From: Macrostomum hystrix
Taxonomy: Eukaryota; Platyhelminthes; Macrostomidae
Assembly (NCBI GenBank): GCA_950097015.1
Contig: CATNEN010000030.1
Location: 4,573,001 to 4,637,000, forward strand
Direction: 5' to 3'
Length of the DNA: 64,000 bases
How positions within the stretch are numbered: the stretch's first letter is position 1; each line of letters begins with the position of its first letter. The position numbers were made by a program, and so were the translations under genes. A model generated the notes under the pieces. That model ran no database searches, was not told the DNA's origin, and saw only the letters and a list, made by a program, of their open reading frames with translations. This document shows, piece by piece, positions 12,159 through 23,200 of this stretch.

Positions 12159-12400
12159 TGTAGCGGGTTGCCGAGTTGGCTTCGCTAACGAGTTCGTGTT
12201 TATTTGAGTTCGCAAAAGGGGTGAGGGCTCTGTGCCCGAGACAAAGAGCCTTATAAAGGCCAGCGCGACTTCTCCATGTCCCCAACCCCACTGAGGATCG
12301 CAAACCAATGCGACTGCGCGAGCAGGGGTGACGCATCCGCCCAGACAGTGGTGTGATGTCTGGGGCCGGCTGTCTGGGGTAGAGTGCACTCTCCGCCACA
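12159..12400 (-). repeat. 5' LTR of the retrotransposon
   Basis: A 242-bp LTR, the promoter-side copy for minus-strand transcription. It ends next to CCTT, which is also the 4 bp before the other LTR. Confidence 0.95.
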
Positions 12401-13687
12401 CCTTGTTATTTGTCTGGTTTTGTTATAGGGAGTATCTGCTTTTTTGTCCAGGAGTTATTTATGTTAATTGTTGTGGTTATTTCCGTGAGTTCTTGTTTAT
12501 TATTGTCCAGAGCGTTATCGAGCTGAGATCGAGTTATCGTGATTTCGTTATTATAATCGAGTAGAGTTCGCATTGTTATTCTTGTGTTTGAGATTATGTT
12601 AAGTAAATTACCAGTAAGTTGTTGTGAATTGTGAATTGTTATATTGAATTGAATGAGTACAGTATCTGGCAGGGGACGGAAAAAGCACTGCAAGGGGAAT
12701 TAATTATTCATAGCCTTCTCTTATTAACTAATTAACACTTAAATATCAGCTGTATAGCTTTGAACTTTTGAATCGTCTTGTCTTCGTTATTTTCGAGTTA
12801 CGGCAATAGAATCTCTCGCAAACAGTAGGGCACCCGAGCTCATTTAGGATCTCAACGCGAAGAAACCTAAGTATAAAAAACTAGCCTATCGCAAATACAC
12901 TTAAAGCGCCAGCTAGAAAATTGTGACGATATTAAGGCGAAATAACGAAATCTAGTCGGCAGTTCTTGGAATCCTTAATTCTCAGATGGCAGGCTTATAG
13001 TGAATATAGTGTAGCGGTAGCACTTGTTTATTTGGGTTCACTGGGGCGCACGACAATTTAGTAAGTATAGTTAAGGCAGGTGCACGAGCTCTGACGGCGA
13101 AACGAACAAAGGTGGGGCTAATTTGTGAGACGAATAGAGATCAGAGTGGCACGGAGTGGCAGTACAGTAAGGCTGGAAACGGAACGGCACGGAACGGAAC
13201 GGAACGGCGGGACGGTGGAACGGTGGCGCGGTGGGGCGCGGGCGGGCTCAGGGGGCCTAGTTAAATAGGCTAGGTAGACGAAAAACGAGGGTGATCGATA
13301 AATAATTGAGCAAACAGAGAGCTCGCACGCTCATTGGCTGAGAGAGAATAACATTGATTAAGATTGCGACAATATTTTCGGGGCAGCATGATGTACGTCG
13401 ATGTCAACTGACAGTAATAACAATATAGTAACCCAACTGCTAGAAACGTAAAGGCGTGAAATCAGCAACATGTATATATGCAAGGAAGCACTGAGTGAGT
13501 TATGATCACACTGCACCTTGGCCATAAGAACCGGAAAATTGCGCAGCGCGATTCACAGGGTCATCAACGGCGAAGACGCAGGGGACGGAGACGAAGGGGC
13601 TTCTACGCAAAGTGACAACGTCACAAAAATCTAAGCTTTTTGTCTCCGGGCTCCGTATTGTCGTTTTCAAGTGTAAGACTTGAGGGC
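12401..13687. other. Non-coding flank with a possible old LTR fragment and GGAAC repeats
   Basis: No gene recognised. At 13011-13050 TGTAGCGG followed by TTGTTTATTTGGGTTC resembles the outer end of the LTR at 8053, suggesting a diverged relative. At 13175-13240 GGAACGGAACGG-type words form a short degenerate tandem array. Confidence 0.35.
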
Positions 13688-14068
13688 TGTTTTCCAAAAA
13701 CACCCCGAATATAATATGCAAAAGTTTCGCATATTTATGCTGCGATAACATGTTACCGTGTTACAGAATTCGAGCTTCTATGAAAGTAAATCGTGAAAGC
13801 AAACGTATAAATTGTAACTAGCTTATTGTTACTATATGAGTGTTACTAATTTGCAGTTCCTGTGATGTATGTCTAATTGTTATAGTTTTACATTTCTATA
13901 TATGGATTTATATTTCAAGCCACTGAAAGTATTCATTAATATAAAATGACGTAATTAATAATTTATAATAATTAAATTGTAATGCAACTGTAACACGGTT
14001 AACATGCTATCGCAGGATAAATATGCGAAACTTTTGCATGTTATATTCGGGATGTTTTTAGAAAACAG
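13688..14068. repeat. Foldback element with ~80-bp inverted arms
   Basis: Arms at 13688-13766 and 13988-14068 are about 85-90% inverted copies around a 221-bp AT-rich centre. The shared inner part is CTGTAACACGG, followed by ATCGCAG and ATAAATATGCGAAAC. Both arms can be read as a short matching peptide, but this follows from the DNA repeat. It is likely a MITE or foldback transposon. Confidence 0.75.
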
Positions 14069-15165
14069 AGGTGAAGACTTAAGTCAAGTTGTATCCGATG
14101 TAACTCATTTTTATCTGTTTCCTCCATTTGTTAGGCCTATCCGCGTTTTATCCATTAATTCCGTTCCGCATCCACATCCGTTTCCGCAATCCGCGTTTTA
14201 CTGTTCTATTTCCGTATTCCGCGTTTTATCCGACGCATCCGGTCCGGATCCGCGTCCGTATCCGCGTTTTATCTGGTACCGCTTAATGTATGTTCTTGTT
14301 ATCTTCAATTATTATCTCTAGTAGAGAGGCCGGCCAGTTACAAGCGGCTATTTCTAAGAAATAAGGAGGCGTGGGAAATCGACTAGGCCTTATTGCACTC
14401 ACTTTGGATGTTATGTATTTTATCGAATTATATTTAGATGGTCTGAAAGCAAACAATCACAAAGATGTAAACTCACTATAAAATTACTGAGGCTATAAAA
14501 TTACTGAGAGAGAGTGTTTCCCAAACGCAAGTATTCGTTGTTACTCACTGATCCTTTGTCGGTAATCAGTGTAGAGAAAGGGGTCTCAAATAAGATCTGG
14601 GAGGAGTTTCCAGGAATTCAAATTCCAATTTCAATGAAGTTCTTATTATTTGTCTTAATGATAGGGCCTAATCTGAGCTTTGTAAGAACTAGCCAGGGGT
14701 AGCAATGGCTAGGTAGTGACAAGGAGTGATCGGATCAAGCTAAGAGAGAATAGCAGTGTAAGAGAGGAAAGAACAGGCAGATGGAACACTTTCTCTCAGT
14801 GTAAAAGTTTTATATACTAATCTGGTCAAAGGCTGTCATTCGACAGGCATTTCTGGGCGAATCCTAGAGCTCCTGCAAACGCATCCTTGCGCAGGAGGGA
14901 AAGCTGCATATTCTCTGGTTTTCACAAATGCGCACAGATATAAAAATCGCATATATTAAATTGTAACACTTCACAAGCATGTTGTTAGGGCCTGAAAACT
15001 AGATCTTTACAAAAAACAGATTTCGCACCAATTAAAATTGTAATATTTAGTTTTTGCAAATGTTTCAGCTTAAAATTTGAACTTAAATTTTCAGCTTAAA
15101 TTTGATTCCACTGTCTTACTTACATCTTAAAGTACAAAATAAGTGAACAACTTATTAATAGTTTG
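14069..15165. other. Non-coding DNA with TCCGCGTTTTA repeats
   Basis: At 14142-14275 the phrase TCCGCGTTTTA and shorter TCCGTTTCCG words recur four to five times with uneven spacing. The rest, to 15165, shows no gene or clear repeat. Confidence 0.5.
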
Positions 15166-15275
15166 AAATTCACTGCCAGCTAAATTGTTTAGTTTAGTTG
15201 CCATATTATCAAAACTGCCATATTATAAAAAATTCACTGCCAGCTAAATTGTTTAGTTTAGTTGCCATATTATCA
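15166..15275. repeat. Direct duplication of 46 bp
   Basis: 15166-15211 and 15230-15275 are essentially identical copies beginning AAATTCACTGCCAGC and ending ATTATCA, separated by 18 bases that include another partial copy (CTGCCATATTAT). Confidence 0.85.
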
Positions 15276-15373
15276 GACTTCATTTTTTGATAGGCCTATG
15301 CAGCCTATGCAACATGGAACATGGAACATGTAGAATATGTGTAGCATAAAATGATGGCCCAAAAGGTTGAAAT

Positions 15374-16062
15374 AGCCTAGGGTAGAGGTTGGCAAACTTT
15401 ATCAGTTAGAGGGCTAGAGAGCTAGAGGCCAGTGCCACATGACAGAAAAAGCAATAAAGTTTTTTCTTTATCCACATTGAAACCTAAGCAATAGATTAGA
15501 AATCTGGCAAGTGGCAGCATCATCAAAAGCCTTGTGCATAGACTTTCAGTGTGCCTTTTCATGTCTCTCTAAAAAATGTTTTTGGCCTAAGGAAAACTAA
15601 ATAGGCATAGTCAGTGGTCCATGTCTACTTTGCCCCTTTTCTGCAGCAGTGCTAAAGCCATTGTGTTTTGATAAATAATGCAAGGAATTAATTCAATAGT
15701 CCTTTTAGTTTTTGCTGTTTGGCATATAAAACTCTTTTGTCTAGATTTAGCAGGTGATTCGGGCAACATGATTGATATACAACAATATGATATTTTGCTA
15801 ACAACTGACATACACAAATCACTATAATTGTAATCTTAATTTTACACTAACCCCTCCTTTATCCAGAGCCACATAGAGCTAAAGCCATACTTAGCCCACA
15901 TTGAGGTGATAAGTAGGGCCTATAGAATGCAGTGTATGAAATAAGTTTGCAACCCACATGGACATTAAAGGATAGCCAAATGGTGTAGGCCAGATAATGA
16001 GGCCTTGTAGGCCAGATTTGGCATTGAGCCTGCAGGCCCAAGTTTGACTACTACTCTCTGGG
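15374..16062. mobile_element. Possible hAT-like non-autonomous element
   Basis: The left end GGTAGAGGTTGGCAAACTTT and the right end AAGTTTGACTACTACTCTC are imperfect inverted copies. GGTTGGCAAACTTT is a common hAT-family terminus. The interior has no ORF and contains GGCCAG/GGCCAGATT words near the right end that are typical of such elements. I could not define a clean target duplication. Confidence 0.42.
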
Positions 16063-19012
16063 GATCCTAGTCATTTTGTCAACTGGTCACTTTGTCAACT
16101 GTTTTCCCATATTAGTTGTTTCATCAACTGGCCAATGGGAAACTCGCAAACCTTGGTCATTTTGTCAACTGGGCAATGGGGCAATCTCCAATCTTGGTCA
16201 CTTCATCAACTGCCAATAAAATATCACCTATCCATGACTTGTATGGCTTGTATTGCCTAACCCATACAAATATAGATAAGAAATGCTTTGTTAAAACAAT
16301 ATCATATTCAAATTGGTCGAACTGAATAAATTACTGTATTAAATTTATACCACATGACAACAATCACTTTAATTCTAATATACTAGGCCTATAGTGTAAA
16401 TATACTGGTGCAATGTCAAATGCAATGGATTAGTTAGCTACATGCAATAGCGCAACAAGTTTTTTTGGTGCAACTCTCTAGCAGCGCTCCTTTCTTATTC
16501 TGGGCTTGGGACCAGACAATGGCAGAGTTAGGCCCTACTGCACAAAGTCAGTTTTTACTAGAATAAGTAAGGCTGAAAATATCACAAAGATCACAAAGGT
16601 CACAAAAATCAAGTGGGTATGGGCATACATGTACATGTGAGTATATACAATTTCTGTCTAGTAATAGGTATGACAAATAGGTATGACATGCACATGGAAA
16701 TTTGTCACACTGTCAAAAGGCTACATGGTCCTAAATGATTGTCGACTATTGCTTTACCACTAATGCTGCTGTGCCCTGTGATGAGCAAACTGTGGGATGT
16801 GACTGAGGTGCATGCAGCTTAGTAGGAAGGTGCAAATGGAGAGATGCCCAGCACAATATTGCCCCCAGTACCACTCGACTTGCACCTGCAACTGCTTTTA
16901 CTGCGCCCTGTGCTGTGGCTCTTGAACCCCTTGCTCTTGGCCCACTGCTTCAGTTGCCTGTGTCAACCCTCCACCTTGTTGGTCCAGATAGACTGGCTAT
17001 ATATGCTTATCTTGGTGACACTGTGTACCAGATTGGTCAGACACATGCTGCTGACATACTCTGCCAAGTCTAGTAGCAACAGAGTTTGCACACATGACTT
17101 GGGCCAGTCCATTTTATGTGCTCTGCTGGCAGGTATGGCAGGGCCATCAGCATCCTGGTGAAATCCCTGTGACATGTAATAAAGTGGCAAATTATAAAAT
17201 ATATTCAAAGATGAGAGTCATCTTTTGAGAGTCAACTGTTTTTAGATATATTAAAGACCAAAATTGACATTACCTGGTACTGCCAGATAGGCCCTCTGTA
17301 GACCCAGGTGCTGTACAAGATGGAAAATAGCCTGAGCATAGTGGAACAGGTAGCCCTGGAGTCTGAGAGCCTGGAAGAAGACTCACAGAGGTTGCCAAGC
17401 TACAGCTTCATAGTCCAAGATGCAAACCTCCAGCACAGCGTCAACAAGAGTCCCTTCAATGAGTTGAAAACTGGTATGCAATTGTTCACAGACTTACCTG
17501 ACATCAATGCATAGGCCAGGATGACCTGCTTCACTGTTGTATCCTGCTGGATATAGCAGTGAATTGTACAATGGTACAATGCTTGAATGGTGCATAGACA
17601 ACATTGAATGTGCCATCCAGGGGCCAAATCCTGCAGGAGGCAAGCAGGTCAGGCTGATTGGCAGTGTACAAAAGCAAAAGGCACTTACCTGTCCTTTGCA
17701 CTTGGAGATTGAAGCAAACAAAATCCGGAGGGATGCGGTCCATAGCCAACTCAAACTGCAGGTCCGTAGGAGATACTGGATGCTCAGCCTCACAAGCCCT
17801 GTTGGCAATCCACACCAGCTTACTGATAGTGGGCACCTCCAGACCAAAGTCTGCTAGGCCATGGGCTAGTAGCTTTGATTCCATGATCGCTGCTGCTGAC
17901 CAGAAGCCCAGCCTCTTGGCTTCATCCTTTACCTTGGCAACAATTCAAGACAAGTAATAAAGACATGAAGATGCAAACTTACCGAAATCAGTAGCATATA
18001 ACTCTGCCAAAAGACCCTCCGCCACAGGTTCTGCTGCAGGCTCCACCATGGGCACACAAGTGGCACATGACCATGCAAACAGGTTTTGCCACATAAGCTG
18101 CATGTACTCTGCTTTTGAGATTCGAGTTCCACAAGTTCAATGTTGCCACTTTTGGCACAAATTGCACTATATGGCCTGTTGCCATGGCCACACAGTCTCT
18201 GAGCACTAAATACACTTATCAGTCGCCATTGCCAAGATGCAAAAATTGAGTGGTCCTTCTGAAATCCTACTACATTATATAGTGTTTGAGGAGGGTGCAG
18301 GTTTAAGTATTTTTGATTGGCTTGGCTGGTGGGCCGGTTGTTGAGACATGATAGTTGAGGATATAAGACATGGTGCTAATTTGCACCTCACAAGAGCTGC
18401 CTTACCAATTAAAAGTGTTATCTGCCCCAATACTGGAGCAGATGTTGTCATTTACCCTCTGCTCCAGCACCAACCACATTTTGATTGAAACCAAGAACAG
18501 GATGGGGTGCACATTGTCAGCTTGGGGGTGGGTGCAAAGATGGAATTAACAGGTGTCAAAAGATGTTGGAATTTGTTTGAGCTGTTTATTTATACATACA
18601 GTGAAGAGTGCAATGTGTATTGAGGTTGAATGAGTTCAATTCTCATTCGGTGGGGATTTCAGAAAGTGGGTGCCAAGAAGAGGGATGTTTACCAACAAAA
18701 ACATGACAATGTGCAATGTGACTGTGCACAACTCCCATTCTCTCTCTCTCACTCTCCCTCTCTCACACATATGTTGGTGATTTGGTTTAAACAAACCAAA
18801 TTTCTTGAAGTTTTCTCTTACAATGAATTTCAATTTGCATCTGGATACACACATGATGGTAACTAGACAATGTTACACTATAACAGTTTTTTACTATTTG
18901 GCAAAGTGACTAACAGTGTGAGGTTATTTTGTCAACTGGCCAATGAGGCAGCCTCAAACCTGGGTCACTTTGTCAACAGTATGACCACCCTTGGTCACTT
19001 TGAGGCAGTTAA
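16063..19012. repeat. Region bounded by TTTGTCAACTGGCCAATG repeats
   Basis: Words such as GTCATTTTGTCAACTG and CAACTGGCCAATGGG recur at 16070-16215 and again, in the same orientation, at 18926-19005. The 2.7 kb between them contains the transposase relic at 17400-17884. The repeats may be the ends or internal short arrays of one decayed transposon. Confidence 0.45.
17400..17884 (-). pseudogene. Decayed MULE-like transposase fragment
   Basis: Two overlapping minus-strand frames together resemble the centre of a Mutator-like (MULE) transposase. The frame at 17531-17884 ends with WPLDGTFNVVYAPF, close to the DGTF signature around the first catalytic aspartate. The frame at 17400-17627 continues with ILAYALMSGKSVNNCIPVF, like the following YALLPxKxxxTY block. 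A frameshift separates them and no second catalytic residue could be placed. Upstream, at 17929-18215, a cysteine/histidine-rich stretch could be a broken zinc finger. Recognition is by motif only. Confidence 0.5.
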
Positions 19013-20274
19013 GGAAATGAACAAAACTCTGATTTTCTATATATAGTTGCTATAGCTTTATTCCTATAGATTTATTAGTTGGTGTAGTAATTAATATAGT
19101 CAGTTAGACTGATATACCCACTCTATATCCATTTGAGGCTGTCACAGTTTTTATTAACACAGCTAGATATTTATTAAATGTCTTACTGGTATCAAATTTA
19201 CATTCTGTATAGGGCCTACTCAACTAAAAAGCATACATTTGTAATTTCAGGACTTAAACCATATGTGGGTTAAAATTTGTAAACATATCTTATAGTAAAT
19301 TGGGTAGGCCTAACAAAAAATAGATTCTCCTTATCTACTAAAGTTTTTATCTTAATTCAATATAGGTACTAAAATAATCACAATTTATTTGTTTGTTTCT
19401 TCTTGCTTTGAAACTTATAAGAAAATTGTTTATGATTTATGCAAGGAAAACAAAACTAGAAAAAAATGTTTGGATCCTTCTGGTATAATAGTAGCTTTGC
19501 TGCATTTACTAATAAAATGCCATACTATTATGATGTTGTGCTATTATTAAACTACAATGTAGAACAAAAATCCTTTAATTTTATTCTATAGGTCAAAACT
19601 AAAACCAGTTAATAGCAAACATTTCTGTGTGTTAATGGGGGCTTCATTTTTGTTAGTCTTAAATGTTATTTGGGTGAGCAATTTGAAAGACATTTGTTCT
19701 CTGCTTTAATCTCTGCTACATGGGGACATTTCACTTTGAATGTGATTGTAAGTGCATAGAATGCATGCTGAAATAAAAATGTGATTGCCAATAGATTTTT
19801 AGTATAGTTTTTTGGCTGTTTTTATACATTTGACTTATTATTCCAGCTCAGAATGCCAAAATGCTTTTGGCAAAAAAGTGTTTTATAGGCTGTAATGTGA
19901 AAATTTCTTGGGTAGTGTGCTTGTGGGATATTGTTTTTTGTGCATTCGTTAACTATTAACTAGTTAAACATTGTTTTCTGCTAAAGAGGGGGGATTGTTA
20001 TCTGCTAAGAGATATATTGGTTGCCTCCTGTTGAACATTGGTTTTCTTCTGCTGGGGTGAGACTTTTCATCCGCAAAGGGTTTTGCATGCCTGTTATGCC
20101 CTGATGGATTATATCTAGGCCACCCTCAGTAATCCACTCGAAGGGGCTAAATGGCTAGTGTATGTACTAACATGCTGTAATGAGCCTGCAAATAATGGAT
20201 TTGTAGCCACTTTGCCAAGTGCGCTAGCAATTTCTGTCAAAGGAGACGAGCTCATTAACTTTATATTTTTGCAG
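19013..20274. other. Non-coding AT-rich DNA
   Basis: Nothing recognisable except the end: TATATTTTTGCAG at 20262-20274 is a good splice acceptor. It implies a 5' leader exon or trans-splice site for the MFS transporter gene. Confidence 0.5.
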
Positions 20275-20295
20275 ATAGTGATTGAAGAGATCAAG

Positions 20296-23200
20296 ATGAT
20301 GCTCTCCTCCAATGCATCTGATTTTGCTAATCAAGCTGATGTTCAGAATGAAGCCAATCCATTGTCTGAGGCTTCAGACATAGATGTTGAATACTCACTG
20401 CCCAGTCATGTTAATCAACCTGCGCATGGCTACATCAGAATTATCAAGACAACTAGCTTTTTCGCGAACTTTCTATTTCTTCTAGTAAGTATAAATTTTT
20501 AGTACTAATTATACTTAAAAATTAGAATTCCAGTCTAATTCCATTAGAGTTCCATTCCTAACATTCAATTCGTGTATATAATTTTCGTATATATTATTTT
20601 CCATTGAATGTTTTAGTCACCACTTACTTGAGCTTAAACGCGCATGCAATTTTATTTTAGGAAGCTTTTATCTGGCTTTACTAGAATCGCTTAGTCTGTG
20701 CCAACCTTGAATTTGCCTCTGCTAATCCAATTAACAGGCGGCATGCGCGCAATCAAGCGCAGCCTTAGTGGACCTTGCCAGCCTGTACTCGGTGTCCCTG
20801 GCCACTATCAGTGTATTCCAGTCCATCAACTGTGTCTCGTACATATCGGGCACCTGGATTGGCGGCCTTCTATACACCCGTTTGAATGTGTTTGGTCTGC
20901 TCTCCGGATTCTCTGTTGTGCTCATGTTGGGCCTGGCCATGTGCAGCTTTATGCCCAATATTGCGTTGTTCTTTGCCACCTCCGGCCTAGGAGCAATTGC
21001 TGGTGGCGCCATCGATTCTAGTGAGTTACCTGACACCTGTTCGGTCGCACTATCACTGGAATTCTTGATATTTAGAATATCCAGAATATGTCCTGGATAC
21101 TTTATAGAAAAAATATATTTGCAGCAGTACAATGGACACTGACACATTATTTGGTGACAGGACAGCAGACCCACAGTCAGCGACAAGCATTTCTGCCCAT
21201 TCCGCTGAACCCTAAACACAACAGCACGCAGATAATGAATACAGGCGTGCACACACACAGGGATTTAAATCTGCCCTGACTTTCTCATTGTCAGTGTGTG
21301 CCTTTCACAGACCAAGAAATATAACTAGACTGCGCATGAGGGTAAAAAAAGTTGTGCCTATTTCCTAGTAGGAAAAGTGGCACCCCAGTGCCCACTCCCC
21401 CACGATCGATAATTGTGGCCGGGCCTTTCTTCTTACCCTCAGCCAACTCAGCTTGTCGGGGTCTCTTTTTCTTTATGTTCGTAACTAGTGAAAATTCAGA
21501 CTCAGTAAGAAATAAGATTAACAAATTAACAACTACAGATTCATTTTTAATTTATCTAGAATTTTTTGCACGCATTAAATGGCAAATATATAGTTTATCA
21601 CGGGAATAAGCTTAAACAGAATGCATTGAAGCCATAACTTACCAGGCTCCATATGCGAATACGCTGATTACAAATTAAGAAAAATCGCTGTTCGAAGCAG
21701 CCTTTGCCTCTTGCCGGGTTTTCTTCCAGCGCGTGAAAGATCCTTAGTCAGCTTCTTCATTCGAATATTTATAAAAAGCATAGCCATTACTCGAATCAAA
21801 TGCAGCTTGTGAGACTCAATGCTGATCTCGCGGATGCCGAATGAGAGTCCAGTTCAGGGAACAGATCGATTGACATGCGCAGAATCTCCTGAACAGCTAC
21901 AGCACTAGAGAATCCGCTGCTGTAGCTGGCACGCCGAACAACAGTCTCTGCATTGAGCAGCACCCATTGCTGCTAGGAAAAATCAGGCCGCCAGTTCCTT
22001 CCTTGTTCAAAATTTTTTATGGCAACGAGTGAGCATGGTCCGCGTGAAGCTCCTGGCGTCTCAGAGCTTGCGATCAGAGCTGACCTGCACGGAGCACATT
22101 CAACTGCTTTCATCATTCTTCGGACGAACGCGCCTGCGATATAGCACACGATGGACTGGCAAATTTCACACACCGATGCATTCTTGCAGTGTTGGATTGA
22201 ACCCAGACTCAGTCCCATTTCATTTTGAGCTTTCATCTGCTTCCATGGCTGCTGTCCCGATGATGATGGCAGACAAGACAATGATAACTGAATAGTGGCA
22301 TCCTGCTGCCTCACATTCGGACTCACCGACTGTAGAATGAAGTTGAAGTAGAAGTTGAAGCAAGACTCTGCAAAGTGGACCGAGCAGACTTGGGTGGTCG
22401 CCGATGGTTTGAACTCCTTGCGTCGGAGCGCAACCAGCCACTTTCTCTTCATTTCAGTGTCCTTTGGAAAAAATGGAAGGACACTGCCGGAGACATTGAC
22501 GAGTTGTTCGAGCAGCCTAGAGCGCAGCAAAAGCTGCCGTGACTTTTTCTGCTAGGCAGTTTTGAAGAATTAGATTCTTCCATGGCAGTTCGATTTGGTG
22601 AGGATTGATTTAGATTCTAAGACTGAAGCAGCTTGCTTTGTATTTCAAGTATGTGTTTTATAAGTTTATATTTTTGGCCCCAGACCACTTTAATATATAG
22701 CTACATATCAACGCAGGCGGAAAGAAAAGCAAACCTGTACCCTAACTTCTTGCCCAAGCACAATTATCGATCGTTTTCGAGTAGGGAGAGAGGAACTATT
22801 TTTTTCCACTGTCATTTGGTCAAAAACAAGCCCAAGCAAGAAATGCGGGATGCGCAGTCTAGTTATATTTCTTGGTCTGTGGTGCCTTTAAGGTTGCTTC
22901 TCAATGGTAATAAATCGCACGACAAATCCCAAGCCTTTTCTCTGCGGATGCGCCCCAAATTAATGTGGCCTCGCCGCGGAATCGAGCCCTGGGACCATTG
23001 TGCGAGAGGCAAACACGTTAGCCGCTCTGCCATTCGCTCATTTGCCATTACTATTTATAGCGAAAATCGGTAAATATGAAACACGCAAAGTCGTGGACTC
23101 TGATTTCGGCGTCAGGATTGATTTGAATAGCCCCAATTTCGCATCAGGTTGGAGTCTCTCCATCACGTGTACCATTCGCTCGCTATTCCTACTCCAATCT

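Larger units (their letters stand above)
8053..12400 (-). mobile_element. Ty3-type LTR retrotransposon, CsRn1-like
   Basis: A 4348-bp element in minus orientation with LTRs at 8053-8295 and 12159-12400, both beginning TG and ending CA. It is flanked by the 4-bp duplication CCTT (8049-8052 and 12401-12404). A tRNA-Trp-like primer binding site lies just inside the upstream LTR, and a G-rich polypurine tract (8296-8306) lies beside the downstream LTR. Gag and Pol occupy the interior in the order protease, reverse transcriptase, RNase H, integrase, which is Ty3/Gypsy order. The tRNA-Trp primer and the CHCC-type Gag zinc motif point to the CsRn1 clade (from established knowledge). The element is GC-rich against an AT-rich host. 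One in-frame stop codon in pol makes this copy probably non-autonomous. Confidence 0.95.
21121..23048 (-). repeat. tRNA-derived SINE, family 1, split by a DNA transposon
   Basis: On the minus strand the head (from about 23040) has ATGGCAGAGCGGCTAACG as A box and GGGCTCGATTCC as B box. The body (CTTAAAGGCACC) is then interrupted at 22881 and resumes at 21305 (CTGACAATGAGAAAGTCAGG) to a tail ending near CACCAAATAATGTG. Other copies lie at 28431-28745 and 41808-42450. It sits in intron 2 of the MFSD4-like gene, antisense to it. Confidence 0.85.
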
